From Paenibacillus pasadenensis (GTDB taxonomy: Bacteria; Bacillota; Bacilli; Paenibacillales; Paenibacillaceae), in NCBI RefSeq assembly GCF_023715725.1, contig NZ_JAMBOT010000004.1, positions 124,001-188,000 on the forward strand: DNA of 64,000 nt, read 5' to 3'. Below, piece by piece: positions 59,842-64,000 of this stretch. Every line of letters starts with the position of its first letter. The stretch's first letter is position 1. The translations under genes and the position numbers were made by a program. The notes under the pieces were generated by a model. It ran no database searches. It saw only the letters and a program-made list of their open reading frames with translations, and was not told the DNA's origin.

Positions 59842-61500
59842 TTATTCCAGATTGAATTTGCTTTTGTCGCCAATCTCAATCTGCACTTGAATTTTTTCGC
59901 CTTTACGGATTACGTCGAGCACAACTTTGTCGCCGACTTTCCGTTTCTTAATTTCTGCTACTAACTCGTCACTCGTCGCATATTCTTTACCGTCAATGCC
60001 CGTAATGACGTCATATTGCGTCAGGCCGGCTTTGTAAGCTGGGGAATTAAACGTCGTGTCACGGACAATAGCGCCTTTGGTGCTTGGCAGACCCAAGTTT
60101 TGCTGCATTTCTTCCGTAATATTGGACAGCGTCGCGCCGATAAACGGAGTTGGCTGCGTTACATTTTGATTGTTTTTCAGCTGATCCAGCACTTCCTTGA
60201 TCGTAGACGTCGGAATGGCGAAGCCGATGCCCTGCGAGTCTGCACTGACCGCCGTGTTAATTCCGATTACTTCACCTTTAGTGTTCAAAAGCGGGCCGCC
60301 GGAGTTGCCGCGGTTGATGGAAGCGTCCGTTTGAATCAAGTTATGGTACGTGCGAGGCTGGCCTGTGCCGCTCTCATCGCCTGCTTGAATCGTACGGTCA
60401 ATTGCGCTCAGCACTCCTGCGGTTACCGAATGGTCAAAACCGTTCGGGTTGCCGATTGCAACAACCTGTTCGCCGATTTCCATCGCTCCCGAATCGCCGA
60501 GCGGAAGGGTAGGAAAATCTTTGCCGTTCACTTTTTCGACCTTCAGAACAGCCAAGTCAAGATCCTTGCTGGAGCCAAGCACTTTAGCAACGAGCTCTTC
60601 GCTTTGGCCCTGAACTTTAATTCTGACTTCCTCCGCTCCTTCAATAACGTGCTGGTTCGTCAGAATATAACCTTCCTTGTCGAAGAAGAAGCCGGAGCCG
60701 AGACCGGTTTCCTGCAGCTCTCCGCCTTGACCGCCTTGACCGCCTTGTCCGTCTTGGCCTCCTTGACCGCCCTGGCCGCCTTGACCACCGAACTGATCAC
60801 CGAAAAATTGGCGGAAGAACGGATCGTCATACATATTGTTGCCGGAGTTGCCGCTGGAGTAAGTCGTGATCAGCACCACAGCCGGCGAAGCGATTTTGGA
60901 AACGTCCGCCACGCTAAGCGAGCCGTTGTTCGCGTTCGATTCATTCTTGCTTTTATCCGCTGCCGGTACATTGTTGCCCTGGCCGGACAGAGCCGTCTGC
61001 GGAGTGTCGCCGGTAAACCAGTTGTCCGTGTCGGCTTTCCACATTAGACCGCCAATTGCCAGCACTCCCGCCAAAAACGATACTGCCGCCGTGCGGAACA
61101 TGCTGCCGCCGCGTCTTTTGCCGCCGCCGCCTCCTCCTCCGGTACCCTGCCATTCTCCCTTGCCTGCGGATGATGCCGGGACAAAGGGACGAAGCTGACG
61201 CGGAGGGGTTACAACAACATCGTTAGGCTGCTGAGCCTCTTCCCCTTGGCTCCGGTTAACAGGACGGCTGTCGCGATACTCTCGTCCGCTGTCTGCCGGC
61301 TGGCCCTGTTTGAAAGGACCGTAGGAATAATAGTAGGAAGAGCCATCTTGCGAGTTTTGCCGTTCAGCGCTTTCCTGCTCCATATTGTCCTGGGCGTAAT
61401 CATCTCTATCATTCCGAGCTTCTCTTTCTTCCTGCTGCTCGCTGCTTCTTCCAGCCTCGTTACCATTCCAAAACTCGTCATACCGTTTACGATCGTCCAT
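59842..61500 (-). CDS. Membrane-anchored HtrA-like serine protease with PDZ domain
   Basis: 552 residues. A long acidic, Gln/Glu/Asp-rich cytoplasmic region (1-130) ends in a run of Gly and basic residues, then one helix (about 135-153) anchors it. The S1C trypsin-like domain has TNQHVIEG (His284), LDLAVLK (Asp315) and GNSGGPLL (Ser400). A Gly/Gln-rich loop (238-260) precedes the active-site His region. PDZ at about 450-545 (AIVRDTTFNSPAYKAGLTQY then DVITGIDGK). It degrades or refolds misfolded exported proteins. The start at 61500 has AGGAGG seven bases upstream. Confidence 0.93.
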   Translation of the reverse strand: MDDRKRYDEFWNGNEAGRSSEQQEEREARNDRDDYAQDNMEQESAERQNSQDGSSYYYSYGPFKQGQPADSGREYRDSRPVNRSQGEEAQQPNDVVVTPPRQLRPFVPASSAGKGEWQGTGGGGGGGKRRGGSMFRTAAVSFLAGVLAIGGLMWKADTDNWFTGDTPQTALSGQGNNVPAADKSKNESNANNGSLSVADVSKIASPAVVLITTYSSGNSGNNMYDDPFFRQFFGDQFGGQGGQGGQGGQDGQGGQGGQGGELQETGLGSGFFFDKEGYILTNQHVIEGAEEVRIKVQGQSEELVAKVLGSSKDLDLAVLKVEKVNGKDFPTLPLGDSGAMEIGEQVVAIGNPNGFDHSVTAGVLSAIDRTIQAGDESGTGQPRTYHNLIQTDASINRGNSGGPLLNTKGEVIGINTAVSADSQGIGFAIPTSTIKEVLDQLKNNQNVTQPTPFIGATLSNITEEMQQNLGLPSTKGAIVRDTTFNSPAYKAGLTQYDVITGIDGKEYATSDELVAEIKKRKVGDKVVLDVIRKGEKIQVQIEIGDKSKFNLE

Positions 61501-61622
61501 GTCTATTCCTCCTAAGATGTCATCTATAAATTGCATCGTTTCAGTAGCTCAACTGGTCATGTACCTATCTTGCACAATCTACCTTAAAACAAACTGAAAA
61601 TGGGTTTAAAGCAAAATAAAAA

Positions 61623-61652
61623 CCTTTAATCCTGTTTATTTAGGATCAAAGG
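61623..61652 (-). terminator. Terminator of the yugN-like gene
   Basis: CCTTTAATCCT (61623-61633) pairs with AGGATCAAAGG (61642-61652) with one mismatch; TTTTT follows on the minus strand. Confidence 0.82.
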
Positions 61653-61680
61653 CTTCTATTTTGCTTCCGGAATACTAGGT

Positions 61681-62100
61681 TTATCGAGCCGTAATAAGCT
61701 GATCCTCTGCGCGGCGTATTTGCTCCTCCGCCATCCCAATCCATTTGTCATGCACTTCGGCGTCAGGATCGACCGGAGCCTGGAACTGATCGAATAACGC
61801 TCCAATTGTCCGCGCCTGCGCCGCCGGATCATTGCCTTCCCGGTATAAATGGCGCAGCACATACGGCGTTGTCAGCTTAACGGAGGCGTCGTTGTCCTCC
61901 GTCTGGTCATCAATATTGCCGCGCAGAACTTCAAAGCCGAGGCGCAGCCAAACCTTGTTCTCTTCGTCCAGGTTCAGGTCGAACGAGCCGCTTCCGTAAT
62001 CCCAGTTGCCGCCAAGCACAAAGCCCTGTTTTTCCAGAACGCGCTTGATCTGCACAAAATCATGCTCGCTTCCCTCCAGAGGGGAATGAATCGCAATCAT
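61681..62100 (-). CDS. YugN-like family protein
   Basis: A 139-residue soluble protein matching the YugN-like pattern: MIAIHSPLEGSEHDFVQIKR, LGGNWDYGSGSFDLNLDEEN, VWLRLGFEVLRGNID and LTTPYVLRHLYREGND. Function is unknown. The ATG at 62100 is eight bases after AAGGAG; a GTG at 62106 is too close to it. Monocistronic, with its own terminator. Confidence 0.82.
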   Translation of the reverse strand: MIAIHSPLEGSEHDFVQIKRVLEKQGFVLGGNWDYGSGSFDLNLDEENKVWLRLGFEVLRGNIDDQTEDNDASVKLTTPYVLRHLYREGNDPAAQARTIGALFDQFQAPVDPDAEVHDKWIGMAEEQIRRAEDQLITAR

Positions 62101-62261
62101 GGGCACCTCTCCTTGTAAGCCTTATTAGCGTCAGCATTCCCTGACGGAACCCAGCTTATGTGCGGATTAGGAGGAGAATGGCATCGTCACCGGATGGATT
62201 GGATTGAAGTCCGGTGATCAGAGCGCGACGCACGACGCATTTAAGCTCAAAGCAGCCGAAG

Positions 62262-62924
62262 CTAGCTCTTCGCCCAGCCCTTCCGGTGCGCATAGACGGC
62301 CAATTGAGTCCGGTCCTCCATCTCGCATTTCATAAGCAGGTTGCTTACATGGGTTTTAACCGTTTTGATGCTAATATGAAGCTCCTCGGCAATTTCTTTG
62401 TTGGCCCTGCCTTCGGCAATAAGCAGCAGCACTTCCTTTTCACGCTCCGTCAGACCTTCGTCGACCCCTTGCGCGGAGCGCTGGCGCAGTCCGCGGGTCA
62501 ACGCCTGCGACACATCCGCCGTCATAACAGGCATTCCCCGCAGCGCGCCCGTCAGCGCATACACGAGCTCCTCGGAGCTGACCGTTTTGAGCACGTAGCT
62601 GACCGCGCCTGCTTCCACGGCGGCAACAACCTTTTCATCCTCCAAAAAGCTGGTGAGCAGCACAATGCGCACGGATGGATAAGCTTCGATCACGCGTCTC
62701 GTCGTCTCCACGCCGTCCATGCCCGGCATCATCAGATCCATCAGCACCAGGTCCGGAAGACCGCCTTCCAAGCCTTTTTCCAGCAGCCGTAGCGCATCCT
62801 CGCCGCTGCCCGCTTCAGCAACAACCTCGAATTTAGGCTCCAGCATCAGATATGTTTTTAAGCCCATCCGCACCATATCGTGATCGTCTACGATCATTAC
62901 GCGATAAGTATCCGTTCCTGTCAT
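62262..62924 (-). CDS. liaR: LiaR/VraR-like response regulator
   Basis: 220 residues. Receiver with VDDHDMVRMGLKTYL, Asp in VLMDLMMPGMDGVETTRR and LTSFLEDEKVVAAVEAGAVS then YVLKTVSSEELVYAL, strongly LiaR/VraR-like. LuxR-type HTH: LTEREKEVLLLIAEGRANKE followed by IAEELHISIKTVKTHVSNLL. It controls the cell-envelope stress response to lipid II-targeting antibiotics. It overlaps the LiaS stop by ATGA, and a LiaF-like tail lies upstream of LiaS. Confidence 0.85.
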   Translation of the reverse strand: MTGTDTYRVMIVDDHDMVRMGLKTYLMLEPKFEVVAEAGSGEDALRLLEKGLEGGLPDLVLMDLMMPGMDGVETTRRVIEAYPSVRIVLLTSFLEDEKVVAAVEAGAVSYVLKTVSSEELVYALTGALRGMPVMTADVSQALTRGLRQRSAQGVDEGLTEREKEVLLLIAEGRANKEIAEELHISIKTVKTHVSNLLMKCEMEDRTQLAVYAHRKGWAKS

Positions 62925-63958
62925 CCTTCCGTCCGCTCCTCTGCTCCATAATTGGGTAGCGATACCCGAATGCGGGTTCCGCCTCCCGGCTTGCTTATAA
63001 TTGCAGCGTCTCCGCCAAGCTGGAGCGCCCTTTCCTGCATCGTCGACAACCCGTAGGAGCCGGGTCGCACTTGATCGGCCCGGAAGCCGAGCCCGTCATC
63101 CTGCAGCAGCATCGTTAAGCCTGACCGCGTATCCGACAGCGTCAGCGTCACACTGTTCGCTTGGGCATGTTTCACTACGTTTGCCATTGCTTCCTGCACG
63201 ATCAGAAACAGCTGATGTTCCTTTGCCTCGGAAATGGTGCCTTTTACACGCCAATCCAGCTCGCCCTGAAGGCCATTCTGGCGGCAGTAATCAGGAAACC
63301 ATCGTTCCAGCGCATCCTCGAGCGACCGGCCTTCCAGCTCCAGCGGACGCAGCTGGGCAATCAAGCCGCGCATCTGCTTCTGGGCATGGGAGCTCATCGT
63401 AATGAGCTGCTCCATCACCTGATCTCCGCGCTCCGGACTGATCGATAGCAGCTTGGGCAGAGAGGAAGCCGACATATGGATCGCAAACAGCTGCTGGCTG
63501 ACGGTATCATGAAGATCGCGCGCCAGCCGTTTGCGTTCCTCAAGCACCGCCTCTTCATTAGAAGCAGCCTGTTCAAGCACATGCATCTCATTTTGCCGCT
63601 GCATGACCTGAAGCCTGCGCTCCAGCTTCCCGGCCAGCTCATTAAATTCCGCATATACTGCCGCCAGCATGTAGCCTTCACGCTCCGGCAAACGAATGGT
63701 CAGATCGCCTTGAGCCGCCTGCTTAAGCGCCAGATGCAGCGCATCGATGCGCGACTGCTGCCTGCGCCCGACTCCGTAACCAAAAGCGAGGCTTGTCAGC
63801 AGAAAAACGAAGGTGCCGACCAGCCATAGCTGCACCATCGTGGCATGCTGCATCAATTGATGTTTGATGCTGTATATAATGCTCCAAGGCAGCACAGAGC
63901 TGATGATGAAAAACATCACCAGCTCCAGTCTGCCGCTCCGCAAAAGCTTAACCATCAT
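62921..63958 (-). CDS. liaS: LiaS/VraS-like sensor histidine kinase
   Basis: 345 residues. Two helices close together at the N-terminus (LVMFFIISSVLPWSIIYSI; VQLWLVGTFVFLLTSLAFGY) leave almost no extracytoplasmic loop, as in intramembrane-sensing kinases. HAMP follows, then HisKA_3 with RKRLARDLHDTVSQQLFAIH and an HATPase ending LLQDDGLGFRADQVR and GSYGLSTMQERALQLGGDA. Partner of the regulator it overlaps. The ATG at 63958 is 10 bases after the LiaF-like stop. Confidence 0.85.
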   Translation of the reverse strand: MMVKLLRSGRLELVMFFIISSVLPWSIIYSIKHQLMQHATMVQLWLVGTFVFLLTSLAFGYGVGRRQQSRIDALHLALKQAAQGDLTIRLPEREGYMLAAVYAEFNELAGKLERRLQVMQRQNEMHVLEQAASNEEAVLEERKRLARDLHDTVSQQLFAIHMSASSLPKLLSISPERGDQVMEQLITMSSHAQKQMRGLIAQLRPLELEGRSLEDALERWFPDYCRQNGLQGELDWRVKGTISEAKEHQLFLIVQEAMANVVKHAQANSVTLTLSDTRSGLTMLLQDDGLGFRADQVRPGSYGLSTMQERALQLGGDAAIISKPGGGTRIRVSLPNYGAEERTEG

Positions 63959-63968
63959 ATTCGATTTG

Positions 63969-64000
63969 TCACCCGACCTTTGTCACGCGCACATCGCCGA
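63969..64000 (-). CDS. liaF: LiaF-like C-terminal fragment (cut by window edge)
   Basis: The last codons before a TGA at 63969-63971 read GDVRVTKVG, which resembles the C-terminal strand of LiaF proteins (VVGDV-type ending). Position directly upstream of a LiaS-like gene supports the reading. Only ten residues are in the window. Confidence 0.5.
   Translation of the reverse strand, partial: GDVRVTKVG

Noticed and set aside
62187..62217. Hairpin TCACCGGA / TCCGGTGA after liaR as a terminator
   Set aside because: The stem is short with a long loop and no T-run on the minus strand.

Overview
The window looks like chromosomal DNA of a spore-forming Bacillota, most likely Paenibacillus or a close relative. 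The evidence is strong AGGAGG-type ribosome binding sites, frequent TTG/GTG starts, a YheC/D spore-coat ATP-grasp protein, PrkA, an AbrB-family regulator, a YugN-like protein, a LiaFSR module, a YesM/YesN pair beside a carbohydrate ABC transporter, and a giant SLH-anchored amylopullulanase. No rRNA, tRNA or CRISPR array was seen.

Layout. (1) 1-9.6 kb: an AT-rich strip, almost all on the minus strand, of small accessory genes (GNATs, NUDIX, DinB, RDD, histidine phosphatase, small membrane proteins) after the edge fragment of a YesN-type regulator. At least four genes here are broken: a frameshifted unknown protein, a DUF1871-like gene with an early stop, a frameshifted HAD hydrolase and a NUDIX gene lacking its centre. 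(2) 9.7-13.1 kb: quinone-oxidoreductase-like enzyme and MFS exporter divergent from a LysR regulator. (3) 13.1-18.0 kb: a strongly AT-rich island with gene remnants, then a membrane protein, two adjacent TIR-domain proteins and a second membrane protein, with a perfect 16-bp inverted repeat (MITE-like) on the right. (4) 18.0-26.7 kb: azoreductase, glycerate kinase and a 2161-residue amylopullulanase with two GH13 catalytic domains. (5) 26.9-30.2 kb: a translationally coupled trio, CapK/PaaK-like adenylating enzyme - SbnA - SbnB, predicted to make and perhaps activate L-2,3-diaminopropionate. (6) 30.5-36.0 kb: YheC/D, CBM9-like protein, prkA and a DUF2161-like protein, with two intergenic tandem arrays of hairpin-bearing repeats (52-bp and exactly 51-bp periods). 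(7) 36.1-45.1 kb: a carbohydrate ABC importer (two paralogous binding proteins, two permeases, no ATPase) and a divergent YesM/YesN-type two-component system. (8) 45.2-64.0 kb: a 32-residue membrane peptide, AbrB-like regulator, trmL, orphan OmpR regulator, serC, chemoreceptor, GSI-beta-type glnA, aroF-type DAHP synthase, a family 39 glycosyltransferase, ispH-DUF2062, an OmpR two-component system next to an HtrA protease, yugN-like and liaFSR (cut at the right edge).

Functional links. Amylopullulanase would cut starch or pullulan at the cell surface; the importer could take up the oligosaccharides, using an ATPase encoded elsewhere. LacI/CcpA-type operators lie upstream of the amylopullulanase and of both binding proteins. 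A different motif recurs upstream of all three importer transcription units and is a candidate site for the YesN-type regulator. A perfect GlnR/TnrA-type box lies upstream of glnA. The best candidates for undescribed biology are the TIR-TIR-membrane island, the CapK-SbnA-SbnB trio and the two repeat arrays.
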